Shown here: in pieces, positions 34,768-43,189 of the stretch
How positions within the stretch are numbered: the first letter of the stretch is position 1
How the letters are laid out: each line of letters opens with the position of its first letter
NCBI RefSeq assembly: GCF_001642995.1
Contig: NZ_LOHS01000097.1
Coordinates: 1-64,000, forward strand
Origin: Streptomyces jeddahensis
Lineage (GTDB): Bacteria > Actinomycetota > Actinomycetes > Streptomycetales > Streptomycetaceae
Length of the DNA: 64,000 bases
Direction: 5' to 3'
Program-made: the position numbers and the translations under genes
The notes under the pieces: model-generated
Told to the model about the DNA's origin: nothing
Database searches by the model: none
What the model saw: only the letters and a program-made list of their open reading frames with translations

Positions 34768-34784
34768 GTTCCGTGACACGGAAC
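34768..34784. promoter_or_regulatory. Perfect palindrome, candidate IclR operator
   Basis: GTTCCGTG-A-CACGGAAC is a perfect 8-bp inverted repeat around one base. It lies in the divergent region of the hydratase operon and covers the GTG at 34773. TTCCG/CGGAA half-sites are common for IclR-family proteins. Confidence 0.65.
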
Positions 34785-35522
34785 AGCTCGGGCGGCAACA
34801 TGCTGGACAAGGCCGTCACCCTCCTCGAAACCTTCCGTCCGGACGGCGGGACGTACCGCCTGACGGAACTCGCCGAGCGCACCGGCCTCACCAAGACCAC
34901 CGTCTTCCGGATCGCGGCCGACCTCGTACGACTCGGTCTTCTGGAGCGCACAGGCGACACGTACCGGCTGGGCGGCAAGCTCTTCGAACTCGGCTCGCTG
35001 GTCCCGCGCCGCCAGGACCTCCGCGAGGCGGCGCTGCCGTTTCTGCAGGACCTCTTCGAGGCCACCCGCGAGACCGTGCACCTCGGGGTCCGCGAGGGCC
35101 ACGAGGTCGTCTACGTCGAGCGGATCCACGGGCACGACGTGCTGCCGCTGCCCTCCCGGATCGGCGGCAGGCTCCCGCTCACCTGCACCGGTGTGGGCAA
35201 GGCCCTGCTGGCCTTCTCCGGCGCCGAGCTCGCCGAGGAGGTGCTCGCGCAGCCCCTGCCCAGCCTGACCCCGTACTCGATCACCGACCCGGCCCGCCTG
35301 CGTACGGCGATCGAGCAGGCGCAGGTATCGGGCCTGGCGTACGAGGAGCAGGAGGCCGCGCTCGGGGTGAGCTGCATCGCGGCCCCCGTCTTCGACGGGG
35401 CCGTCGCTGTCGCCGCGCTGTCCGTCGCGGTGCCGCGGGCGCGGTATCGGCCGGCGCAGCTGGCGCCGGCGGTACGGACCGCTGCACTTGGCTTGTCGCG
35501 GGTGTTGCGGTCTGGGGGCTGA
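34773..35522 (+). CDS. IclR-family transcriptional regulator
   Basis: This is a 249-residue regulator from the GTG at 34773 (240 from the ATG at 34800, MLDKAV). The winged helix covers about residues 10-75 (LTELAERTGLTKTTVFRIAADL). The effector domain carries TCTGVGKALLAF and YEEQEAALGVSCIAAPVFD. It is divergent from the hydratase-dehydrogenase-aldolase operon, which it probably controls in response to an aromatic- or steroid-derived acid. The palindrome at 34768-34784 sits on the GTG, which argues that the ATG at 34800 may be the real start; neither has a strong ribosome site. Confidence 0.9.
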   Translation: MTRNSSGGNMLDKAVTLLETFRPDGGTYRLTELAERTGLTKTTVFRIAADLVRLGLLERTGDTYRLGGKLFELGSLVPRRQDLREAALPFLQDLFEATRETVHLGVREGHEVVYVERIHGHDVLPLPSRIGGRLPLTCTGVGKALLAFSGAELAEEVLAQPLPSLTPYSITDPARLRTAIEQAQVSGLAYEEQEAALGVSCIAAPVFDGAVAVAALSVAVPRARYRPAQLAPAVRTAALGLSRVLRSGG

Positions 35523-35575
35523 CCCGGCGTCGGGGCTGGCCGGGGGTTGAACAGCGTGCCCTACGCAGAGGGGTT

Positions 35576-35655
35576 CCGCTGTGCCCACCCTCCCCCATTG
35601 CCTTAAGGGCATGGGAGGTACCCCCATCGCCCTGCGGAACGATTGCCCACAGCGG
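35576..35655. repeat. Dispersed hairpin repeat A, copy 2 (with nested hairpin)
   Basis: Outer arms CCGCTGTG (35576-35583) and CACAGCGG (35648-35655) enclose a second hairpin, CTCCCCCATTGCC-TTAA-GGGCATGGGAGG, where the simple copy at 62567 has only GTTCCGC. It fills the gap between the convergent iclR and DUF6314 genes. Confidence 0.8.
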
Positions 35656-35675
35656 CGGTGGCGGTGGCCTCGCCC

Positions 35676-36119
35676 CTACCGCCTGGTGTACTCCGTGACC
35701 AGTACCAGATCCTTCGTCGGGCCCTTCACCCGCCACACCGTGCGCCACCTGTCGGCGCTCTGCGCCGTGAACTCGCCCCGGTAGAGGTCCGCCGCGCACG
35801 GGTGGTCGGCGACATGGTGGCCCGAGGTCAGGTCCAGGTCGTGGAACGGGCGCCCGTCGGAGAACTGGACCAGCGCGGCTCCGGCCGACGGGCCGGGCAG
35901 GAAACGGAGCGTGCGTTCGGCGGGCCGCGGTGTGCCCTGCCACACGAACGTGCCGGACTCCTCGTGCAGGAGGCCATCGCCGCTGTTCAGCGGCCCGAAC
36001 ACGGTCGTACCGCTGAAGTGTCCCTCCGCGCCGCTCGCGAGGTCCCGTACGGTGCGGTCCACGTCCCAGCTTCCGGCCAGGTAGGCCAGCACGTCGGGCA
36101 CCGGCCAGAAGTCGTCCAT
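35676..36119 (-). CDS. DUF6314 family protein
   Basis: This 147-residue protein is recognised as the DUF6314 type: DVLAYLAGSWDVDRTVRD at the start, then GTFVWQGTPRPAERTLRF and FHDLDLTSGHHVADHPCAADLYRG. The pattern suggests a lipocalin/calycin-like beta barrel. No catalytic role is known. It converges on the IclR gene across a dispersed repeat and has 266 bp of upstream region shared divergently with the GH51 gene. Confidence 0.85.
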   Translation of the reverse strand: MDDFWPVPDVLAYLAGSWDVDRTVRDLASGAEGHFSGTTVFGPLNSGDGLLHEESGTFVWQGTPRPAERTLRFLPGPSAGAALVQFSDGRPFHDLDLTSGHHVADHPCAADLYRGEFTAQSADRWRTVWRVKGPTKDLVLVTEYTRR

Positions 36120-36330
36120 GCTCTGCCACCTCCCTGTCCGGCCCCGGTCCGGCCTAGGTCCGGCCTCGGTCCGAGCCTACCCGCGCCGGATTCACGCAGG
36201 TCAGAACCCTATGGCTGCTCTCCTGGCGAAGCGTCAATCAACGTCGGCCCGCCGGGACTTGGAGTCGACTTTCGTCTCAACTGCCCCTGCGCGACCCATT
36301 GACGCACCTCGGCCCCCTCCCTATCTTGCC

Positions 36331-36365
36331 GTTCGGGTTATTGACCATCGTCCGATATTCCGAAC
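36331..36365. promoter_or_regulatory. Candidate operator upstream of the GH51 gene
   Basis: GTTCGG (36331-36336) and CCGAAC (36360-36365) form an inverted repeat in an unusually AT-rich 35-bp stretch just before the arabinofuranosidase ribosome site. It would suit a sugar-responsive repressor; no regulator gene is adjacent. Confidence 0.4.
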
Positions 36366-36385
36366 AAACGAGCCGCGGAGTATCC

Positions 36386-38935
36386 ATGCCACGTAGCCGC
36401 ACCCACACCCCCAACGGGACTCGCACCCGCTGGAGACTCGGCCTCACGGCCACCGCTCTCCTGACCGCCACCGCCGTCGTCCCGGCCCCCGTGAATGCCG
36501 CCGCCGACGACGCCACCGACTACTCGATCACCGTCGACCCGAAGAGCACCGGCGCGAAGATCGACGACACGATGTACGGGGTCTTCTTCGAGGACATCAA
36601 CCGCGCCGCCGACGGCGGGCTCTACGCCGAGCTCGTGCAGAATCGGTCCTTCGAGTACAGCACCGCGGACAACGGCTCCTACACGCCGCTGACCTCCTGG
36701 GCGACCCAGGGTTCGGGCACGGCGAAGGTCGTGAACGACGGCGGCCGCCTGAACGAGCGGAACCGCAACTACCTCCGCGTGGACCTCGACGGCACGGATG
36801 CCGGCACGGGCGTCGTCAACTCCGGCTACAACACAGGCATCAGGGTCGAGAAGGGCAAGAAGTACGACTTCTCCGTGTGGGCCCGCACCGACAGCGCCGA
36901 CGGAACGCCCCTCACCGTGTCCCTCGCAAGTAGCGACGGCACCACGCTCGCCCCTTCCCTGGAACTCACCGCCCGGGGCGACAAGTGGGCCAAGTACACG
37001 GGAACGCTCACGGCCGTCACCGACAGCACCGCGGGCCGCCTCGCCGTCACCGCCCACGGCAGCGGCACCGCCCGCCTCGACATGATCTCCCTCTTCCCGC
37101 GCGACACCTACAAGGGCCGCCCGAACGGCCTCCGCAAGGACCTCGCCGAGAAGATCGCCGCCCTGCACCCCGGCTTCCTCCGCTTCCCCGGCGGCTGCCT
37201 GGTCAACACGGGCAGCATGGAGGGGTACGACGAGGCGTCCGGCTGGCAGCGCAAGCGCTCGTACCAGTGGAAGGACACCATCGGCCCGGTCGAGCAGCGC
37301 GCGACCAACGCCAACTTCTGGGGCTACAACCAGAGTTACGGGCTCGGCTACTACGAGTACTTCCAGTTCGCCGAGGACATCGGCGCGATGCCGCTGCCGG
37401 TCGTCCCGGCCCTGGTGACCGGCTGCGGCCAGAACAAGGCCACCGACGACGACGCGCTGCTCAAGCGGCACATCCAGGACACCCTCGATCTGATCGAGTT
37501 CGCCAACGGCCCCGTGACCAGCGAGTGGGGCAAGAAGCGCGCCGAGATGGGACACCCCAGGCCCTTCCACCTCACTCACATCGGCGTCGGCAACGAGGAG
37601 AACCTGCCGAACGAGTTCTTCGCCCGCTTCAAGCAGTTCCGCGCCGCCATCGAGGCGAAGTACCCGGACATCACGGTGGTCTCGAACTCCGGCCCCGACG
37701 ACTCGGGTAGCACCTTCGACACCGCCTGGAAGCTCAACCGCGAGGCGAACGTCGACATGGTCGACGAGCACTACTACAACAGCCCGCAGTGGTTCCTGCA
37801 GAACAACGACCGCTACGACTCCTACGACAGGAACGGCCCGAAGGTCTTCCTCGGTGAGTACGCCTCCTGGGGCAACGCCTTCAAGAACGCGCTCGCCGAA
37901 GCCGCGTACATGACCGGCCTCGAGCGCAACGCCGACGTCGTCAAGCTCGCCTCGTACGCCCCGCTGCTCGCCAATGAGGACTACGTGCAGTGGAGCCCCG
38001 ACATGATCTGGTTCAACAACCACGCGTCGTGGGGCTCGGCCAACTACGAGGTCCAGAAGCTGTTCATGAACAACGTCGGCGACCGCGTCGTGCCGAGCAC
38101 GGCCACCACCACGCCGAGCGTCACCGCCCCGATCTCGGGCGCCGTCGGCCTCTCGACGTGGGCGACCACCGCCGCGTACGACGACGTCAAGGTCACCGGC
38201 GAGGACGGCACCACGCTGCTCAGCGACGATTTCTCCGGCGACGCCTCGAAGTGGACCCACACCGGTGGCGGCAGCTGGAGCATCCAGGACGGGCAGTACG
38301 TGCAGACCGACGTGGCCGCCGAGAACACCATGGTCTCGGCGGGCGACACGTCCTGGCACGACTACGACCTGCAGGTGAAGGCCACCAAGAAGTCCGGCAA
38401 GGAGGGCTTCCTCGTCGCCTTCGGCGTGAAGGACACCGGTAACTACTACTGGTGGAACCTGGGCGGCTGGAACAACACCCAGTCCGCGGTCGAGCAGGCC
38501 GTGGACGGCGGCAAGTCCACGCTGATCTCCAAGGCCGGGTCGATCGAGACGGGCCGTACCTACGACATCCACGTCAAGGTGCGCGGCCGCCAGGTGACCC
38601 TGTACCTCGACGGCCAGGAGTGGGGCAGCTTCACGGACGACAAGCCCGCCGAGCCGTTCCGCCAGGTCGTCACGCGCGACGCCAAGACCGGCGACCTGAT
38701 CGTCAAGGTCGTCAACGCGCAGGCTGCGGATGCCCGGACGTCCATCGACCTCGGCGGGGCGAAGGTGGCCTCCAAGGCGGCCGTCACCACGCTGAAGGCC
38801 GCGCCCGATGCCGTGAACAGCGAGACGGCCACGCCGGTCGCCCCCGTCACGTCCACCTTCGACGGGGTCGCGGACACGTTCACGTACACCTTCCCGGGCA
38901 ACTCCGTCACGTTCCTGAGGATCAAGAGCGGCTGA
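36386..38935 (+). CDS. Secreted GH51 alpha-L-arabinofuranosidase with extra carbohydrate-binding-type domains
   Basis: This 849-residue exported enzyme releases terminal arabinofuranose from plant arabinan or arabinoxylan. A signal peptide (to about residue 37, ending VNAAA) is followed by the GH51 start (GAKIDDTMYGVFFEDINRAAD). A CBM4/9-like module is inserted at about 90-235. The catalytic barrel carries acid/base Glu404 (GVGNEENLP) and nucleophile Glu491 (FLGEYAS). The C-terminal beta domain is split by a laminin-G/DUF1080-like insert (about 583-755, LLSDDFSGDASKWTH to RQVTLYLDGQEWG). The ATG at 36386 follows CGGAG. The gene stands alone, with no transporter nearby. Confidence 0.93.
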   Translation: MPRSRTHTPNGTRTRWRLGLTATALLTATAVVPAPVNAAADDATDYSITVDPKSTGAKIDDTMYGVFFEDINRAADGGLYAELVQNRSFEYSTADNGSYTPLTSWATQGSGTAKVVNDGGRLNERNRNYLRVDLDGTDAGTGVVNSGYNTGIRVEKGKKYDFSVWARTDSADGTPLTVSLASSDGTTLAPSLELTARGDKWAKYTGTLTAVTDSTAGRLAVTAHGSGTARLDMISLFPRDTYKGRPNGLRKDLAEKIAALHPGFLRFPGGCLVNTGSMEGYDEASGWQRKRSYQWKDTIGPVEQRATNANFWGYNQSYGLGYYEYFQFAEDIGAMPLPVVPALVTGCGQNKATDDDALLKRHIQDTLDLIEFANGPVTSEWGKKRAEMGHPRPFHLTHIGVGNEENLPNEFFARFKQFRAAIEAKYPDITVVSNSGPDDSGSTFDTAWKLNREANVDMVDEHYYNSPQWFLQNNDRYDSYDRNGPKVFLGEYASWGNAFKNALAEAAYMTGLERNADVVKLASYAPLLANEDYVQWSPDMIWFNNHASWGSANYEVQKLFMNNVGDRVVPSTATTTPSVTAPISGAVGLSTWATTAAYDDVKVTGEDGTTLLSDDFSGDASKWTHTGGGSWSIQDGQYVQTDVAAENTMVSAGDTSWHDYDLQVKATKKSGKEGFLVAFGVKDTGNYYWWNLGGWNNTQSAVEQAVDGGKSTLISKAGSIETGRTYDIHVKVRGRQVTLYLDGQEWGSFTDDKPAEPFRQVVTRDAKTGDLIVKVVNAQAADARTSIDLGGAKVASKAAVTTLKAAPDAVNSETATPVAPVTSTFDGVADTFTYTFPGNSVTFLRIKSG

Positions 38936-38955
38936 TTCCCTGAAATGCCCGGAAA

Positions 38956-38988
38956 GCCGGTTCCGTCCCGCCGCGGGACGGGACCGGC
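38956..38988. terminator. Terminator after the GH51 gene
   Basis: A 15-bp stem with a single G-U pair (GCCGGTTCCGTCCCG at 38956-38970 with 38974-38988) and a CCG loop lies 20 bp after the stop codon. Confidence 0.85.
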
Positions 38989-39065
38989 AGGGCCCTTTCG
39001 GCAGGGACCCCAACACGAGATATCTTGATGTCGAGCAATGTTGCAGACGTGGAGCGGAGCACCCG

Positions 39066-41285
39066 GTGACTGACTCGACCATCATCTATACGCACACTGA
39101 CGAGGCCCCGGCCCTGGCGACGTATTCGTTCCTGCCCGTGGTCCAGGCGTACGCCTCGCAGGCGGGTGTCACTGTGGAGACCCGTGACATCTCGCTGGCC
39201 GGGCGCATCATCGCCGTCTTCCCGGAGTACCTCCAAGAGGACCAGCGCATCCCGGACGCGCTCTCGGAGCTCGGCGAGCTCGCCAAGACGCCCGAGGCCA
39301 ACATCATCAAGCTGCCGAACATCTCGGCGTCCATCCCGCAGCTGAAGGCCACGATCGCCGAGCTGCAGGGCCAGGGTTACGCGCTGCCGGACTACCCGGA
39401 CGACCCGAAGACCGACGAGGAGCGCGAGATCCGCGCCCGCTACGACAAGGTCAAGGGTTCCGCCGTGAACCCGGTCTTGCGTGAGGGCAACTCCGACCGC
39501 CGCGCCCCCGCCTCGGTCAAGAACTACGCCAAGACGCACCCGCACCGCATGGGCGCCTGGACCCCCGAGTCCAAGACGAACGTCGCGACGATGGGCGTGG
39601 ACGACTTCCGCTCCACCGAGAAGTCCGTCGTGATCTCCGAGGCCGGCTCGCTCCGTATCGAGCTGAAGGGCGACGACGGCTCCACCACCGTCCTGCGCGA
39701 GTCCGTACCGGTCCTCGAGGGCGAGGTCGTCGACGCGTCCGTGATGCGTGTGGCCGCGCTGCGCGAGTTCCTCGCCGCGCAGGTCGCCCGCGCCAAGGAG
39801 GAGGGCGTCCTCTTCTCCGTGCACCTCAAGGCCACGATGATGAAGGTCTCCGACCCGATCGTCTTCGGTCACGTCGTGCGCGCCTTCTTCCCGAAGACGT
39901 TCGCCAAGTACGGCGAGGTCTTCGCCGCGGCCGGCCTCACCCCGAACGACGGCCTCGGCGGCATCTTCAAGGGCCTCGAGGCCCTGCCCGAGGGCGCCGA
40001 GATCAAGGCCTCCTTCGACGCCGAGCTCGCCGAGGGCCCGGCCCTGGCGATGGTCGACTCCGACAAGGGCATCACCAACCTGCACGTCCCGTCCGACGTG
40101 ATCGTCGACGCCTCCATGCCGGCCATGATCCGCACCTCCGGCCACATGTGGGGCCCGGACGGCCAGGAGGCCGACACCCTCGCGGTCCTGCCGGACTCCT
40201 CCTACTCCGGCGTCTACCAGGCCGTGATCGACGACTGCCGCGCCAACGGCGCCTACGACCCGTCGACCATGGGCTCCGTCCCGAACGTCGGCCTCATGGC
40301 ACAGAAGGCCGAGGAGTACGGCAGCCACGACAAGACCTTCGAGATCCCGACCACGGGCACGGTCCGCCTCGTCGACCAGGCCGGCAACGTCGTGATCGAG
40401 CAGACCGTCTCGGCCGGTGACATCTTCCGCGCCTGCCAGACCAAGGACGCCCCGATCAAGGACTGGGTCAAGCTGGCCGTCACCCGCGCCCGCGCCACCG
40501 GCGACCCGGCCGTCTTCTGGCTGGACGAGACCCGCGCCCACGACGCCAACCTGATCGCCAAGGTCAAGCAGTACCTGCCGGAGCACGACACCGAGGGCCT
40601 GGACATCCGCATCCTGTCCCCGGTCGAGGCGACCAAGCTGTCGGTGGAGCGCATCCGCCGCGGCGAGAACACGATCTCCGTCACCGGCAACGTCCTGCGT
40701 GACTACCTGACCGACCTGTTCCCGATCCTGGAGCTGGGCACCAGCGCCAAGATGCTGTCGGTCGTCCCGCTGATGGCGGGTGGCGGGCTGTTCGAGACGG
40801 GCGCCGGCGGCTCCGCGCCGAAGCACGTCCAGCAGCTGGTCAAGGAGAACTACCTGCGCTGGGACTCGCTGGGTGAGTTCTTCGCCCTCGTCCCGTCCCT
40901 CGAGCAGTACGCGAAGACCACGGGCAACGCGCGCGCCCAGGTCCTCGCCGACACCCTGGACCGTGCCACGGCGACCTTCCTCAACGAGGACAAGTCGCCG
41001 ACCCGTCGCGTCGGCGGCATCGACAACCGCGGCAGCCACTTCTACCTGTCCCTGTACTGGGCCCAGGAGCTGGCCAAGCAGACCGACGACGCGGACCTGG
41101 CCAAGGCCTTCGCCCCGCTCGCCGAGACGCTCACCGCGCAGGAGCAGACGATCGTCGACGAGCTGATCGCCGTCCAGGGCAAGCCGGCCGACATCGGCGG
41201 CTACTACCAGCCCGACCCGGCCAAGGCCGCCGAGGTCATGCGCCCGTCGGCCACCTGGAACGAGGCGCTCGCGTCCCTCAGCTGA
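39066..41285 (+). CDS. icd: Monomeric NADP-dependent isocitrate dehydrogenase
   Basis: This 739-residue IDH-II type enzyme catalyses oxidative decarboxylation of isocitrate to 2-oxoglutarate with NADP+ in the TCA cycle. The product begins (M)TDSTIIYTHTDEAPALATYS, and NSDRRAPASVKNYAKTHPHR, with RVGGIDNRGSHFYL near the C-terminus, is characteristic of the monomeric class. Length is standard. Start is the GTG at 39066 behind GGAGC. It is monocistronic, flanked by strong terminators on both sides. Confidence 0.97.
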   Translation: MTDSTIIYTHTDEAPALATYSFLPVVQAYASQAGVTVETRDISLAGRIIAVFPEYLQEDQRIPDALSELGELAKTPEANIIKLPNISASIPQLKATIAELQGQGYALPDYPDDPKTDEEREIRARYDKVKGSAVNPVLREGNSDRRAPASVKNYAKTHPHRMGAWTPESKTNVATMGVDDFRSTEKSVVISEAGSLRIELKGDDGSTTVLRESVPVLEGEVVDASVMRVAALREFLAAQVARAKEEGVLFSVHLKATMMKVSDPIVFGHVVRAFFPKTFAKYGEVFAAAGLTPNDGLGGIFKGLEALPEGAEIKASFDAELAEGPALAMVDSDKGITNLHVPSDVIVDASMPAMIRTSGHMWGPDGQEADTLAVLPDSSYSGVYQAVIDDCRANGAYDPSTMGSVPNVGLMAQKAEEYGSHDKTFEIPTTGTVRLVDQAGNVVIEQTVSAGDIFRACQTKDAPIKDWVKLAVTRARATGDPAVFWLDETRAHDANLIAKVKQYLPEHDTEGLDIRILSPVEATKLSVERIRRGENTISVTGNVLRDYLTDLFPILELGTSAKMLSVVPLMAGGGLFETGAGGSAPKHVQQLVKENYLRWDSLGEFFALVPSLEQYAKTTGNARAQVLADTLDRATATFLNEDKSPTRRVGGIDNRGSHFYLSLYWAQELAKQTDDADLAKAFAPLAETLTAQEQTIVDELIAVQGKPADIGGYYQPDPAKAAEVMRPSATWNEALASLS

Positions 41286-41309
41286 CGACGGTCGCCCGTC
41301 CGTAACCCC

Positions 41310-41346
41310 GTCCGCCCCGGCTGGCACTCGCCCAGCCGGGGCGGAC
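41310..41346. terminator. Terminator after icd
   Basis: A perfect 15-bp stem (GTCCGCCCCGGCTGG at 41310-41324 with 41332-41346) and a 7-nt loop lies 24 bp after the icd stop and also faces the convergent SDR gene. Confidence 0.85.
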
Positions 41347-41416
41347 CCGTATCCGGGCTGGCATCTGTGACCGAGTAGCCGCTGTGGCCCTCATGCAAGA
41401 AGCCGGCTCCGGACGC

Positions 41417-42130
41417 TTACCAGGGCAGGGGCCCTTCTGCGTCGAAGTACCCCCCGGTGGGGCCGTCCGGGCCCACCTGTGCCATGCGGACGATGATCTC
41501 GGCACCCTCCTCGACCGTCTGGTCGCCGGTGTTCCCGTTCAGGTCGGTCTTGGTGAAGCCGGGCTCCACTGCGTTTATCCGCATGTTCGGGAACGCCTTC
41601 GCGTACTGCACGGTGATCATGTTGACCGCGGTCTTCGACGCCGGGTACGCGACGCCGGGGTAGGCGGCGGCCGGGTGGCCCGGGTCGGCCATGTGCGCGA
41701 TCGAGGCCAGGCCGCTGCTGAGGTTGACCACGACCGGGGCAGCGGACCGCTGCAGCAGCGGCAGAAACGCGTGCGTGATGCGCACGGTGCCGAAGACGTT
41801 GGTCTCGAAGACCTCCCGCATCATGTCGGCGGTGACGTCGGCGGCCCCGGCCACCTCGTTGTTCGAGCCCCGTGCCTCGATGCCGGCGTTGTTGACCAGC
41901 ACGTCCAGTCCGCCGTCGGCCTCGATCGTCTTCACCGCGGCCGCGACGGACGCGTCGTCGGTGACGTCGAGTTGCACGGCCCGCGCCCGCGCGCCCAGCT
42001 GCCCGGCCGCGCGGAGGCCGCGCGCGGCGTCCCGGCTGCCGACGTAGACGGTGTGGCCCGCGGCGATGAGGCGGCGGGCGGTCTCGAAGCCGAGACCCTT
42101 GTTCGCTCCGGTGATCAGTGTTGTCGTCAT
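41417..42130 (-). CDS. SDR-family oxidoreductase
   Basis: This 237-residue classical SDR has the cofactor motif TGANKGLG, LVNNAGIEARG, and the active-site Tyr-x3-Lys in YPASKTAVN. The sequence resembles carbonyl-reductase-like SDRs that use NADPH. The gene is divergent from an XRE-family regulator 101 bp away, and the pair is a common arrangement in Streptomyces in which the regulator represses the oxidoreductase. Substrate unknown. Confidence 0.88.
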   Translation of the reverse strand: MTTTLITGANKGLGFETARRLIAAGHTVYVGSRDAARGLRAAGQLGARARAVQLDVTDDASVAAAVKTIEADGGLDVLVNNAGIEARGSNNEVAGAADVTADMMREVFETNVFGTVRITHAFLPLLQRSAAPVVVNLSSGLASIAHMADPGHPAAAYPGVAYPASKTAVNMITVQYAKAFPNMRINAVEPGFTKTDLNGNTGDQTVEEGAEIIVRMAQVGPDGPTGGYFDAEGPLPW

Positions 42131-42231
42131 GCCTCCACCGTCCGTCCCGCCCGAGCGCGGAGCCAGGAGTCCCGTCTTCCTGGGACCGGCGGTACCAGGA
42201 ACGTCCGCCGCCGACGGGGCACACTGGTCGC

Positions 42232-43080
42232 ATGGCGACGGCGGAGTTCGGCAAGGCGGTGCGCCGCTGGCGCGACCGGGTCCTGCCCGAGGCGGCGGGG
42301 TTGCCGACGGGCGGGCAGCGGCGCGCAGCCGGCCTGCGCCGCGAGGAACTGGCCATGCTCGCCGGGATCTCCGTCGACTATGTCACCCGGCTCGAGCAGG
42401 GCCGCGCCACCAACCCCTCGAGCCAGGTCGTCGAGGCCCTCGCCCGTGCGCTGCGGCTGTCGGAGGAGGAGCGTGCACACCTGTTCCGGCTGGCCGGGCT
42501 CGCGCCGCCGGGGCCGGAGACGGTGCCGGCGTATATCACCCCGAGCGTCCAGCGGCTGCTCGACCGGCTGACGGAGACGCCTGTGGCGGTCTTCGACGCG
42601 TACTGGACCCTCCTCGTGGCCAATGCGCCGTACGCGGCCCTGATGGGCGACCCCTCCGCCCGGCGTGGCAACGAGCGCAATGGCGTGTGGCGCCACTTCC
42701 TCGGCCCGGGCACCGGGGCCCGGCGCACGCCGCAGACGCAGCGCGATCACGAGGCCGCGCTCGTCGCCGACCTGCGCGCGGCCGCCGAACGCTACCCGGC
42801 CGACCGGCGGCTGCAGCGGCTGATCGCGGACCTGCGCGCGGGCAGCGAGCGGTTCGCCGAGCTGTGGGACGCGGGCGCCACCGGCCGTCACGAGGCCTCC
42901 CGTAAGACGATCGACCACCCGCAGGTCGGGCCCGTGACGCTGGACTGCGACGTCCTCACCGTGGCGGGCAGCGACCTGCGGATCATGGTCTACACGGCCG
43001 AACCCGGCACCGAGGACGCCGAACGCCTCGCCCTGCTGACCGTGCTCGGCACCCAGGACCTCGTCAGCCCCGCCACCTGA
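42232..43080 (+). CDS. XRE-family regulator (MmyB-like ligand domain)
   Basis: This 282-residue protein has an N-terminal helix-turn-helix (about residues 30-90, LRREELAMLAGISVDYVTRLEQGR). The C-terminal MmyB-like/PAS-type domain (about 105-275) has VFDAYWTLLVANAPYAALMG and ASRKTIDHPQVGPVTLDCDVLTV. Regulators of this type bind fatty-acid-like ligands in the one structural case known. It is divergent from the SDR gene, its likely target. The ATG at 42232 is chosen because upstream in-frame sequence is not conserved-looking. Confidence 0.9.
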   Translation: MATAEFGKAVRRWRDRVLPEAAGLPTGGQRRAAGLRREELAMLAGISVDYVTRLEQGRATNPSSQVVEALARALRLSEEERAHLFRLAGLAPPGPETVPAYITPSVQRLLDRLTETPVAVFDAYWTLLVANAPYAALMGDPSARRGNERNGVWRHFLGPGTGARRTPQTQRDHEAALVADLRAAAERYPADRRLQRLIADLRAGSERFAELWDAGATGRHEASRKTIDHPQVGPVTLDCDVLTVAGSDLRIMVYTAEPGTEDAERLALLTVLGTQDLVSPAT

Positions 43081-43189
43081 AGCGCTCCGTTCGGATACGG
43101 CGTTGACCTGCGTCGATGTGGCCGGCGACGACAGACCGCAAAGATGGAGTTGGGTGGGGGGTGGAATCAGTGGGCGGGCATGCGGCCCG

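Noticed and set aside
36338..39085. 915-residue open frame antisense to the GH51 gene
   Set aside because: The sense strand encodes a complete enzyme with catalytic residues; the antisense frame is low-complexity.
38922..41327. 801-residue open frame antisense to icd
   Set aside because: Shadow of a certain gene, biased composition, no recognisable motif.
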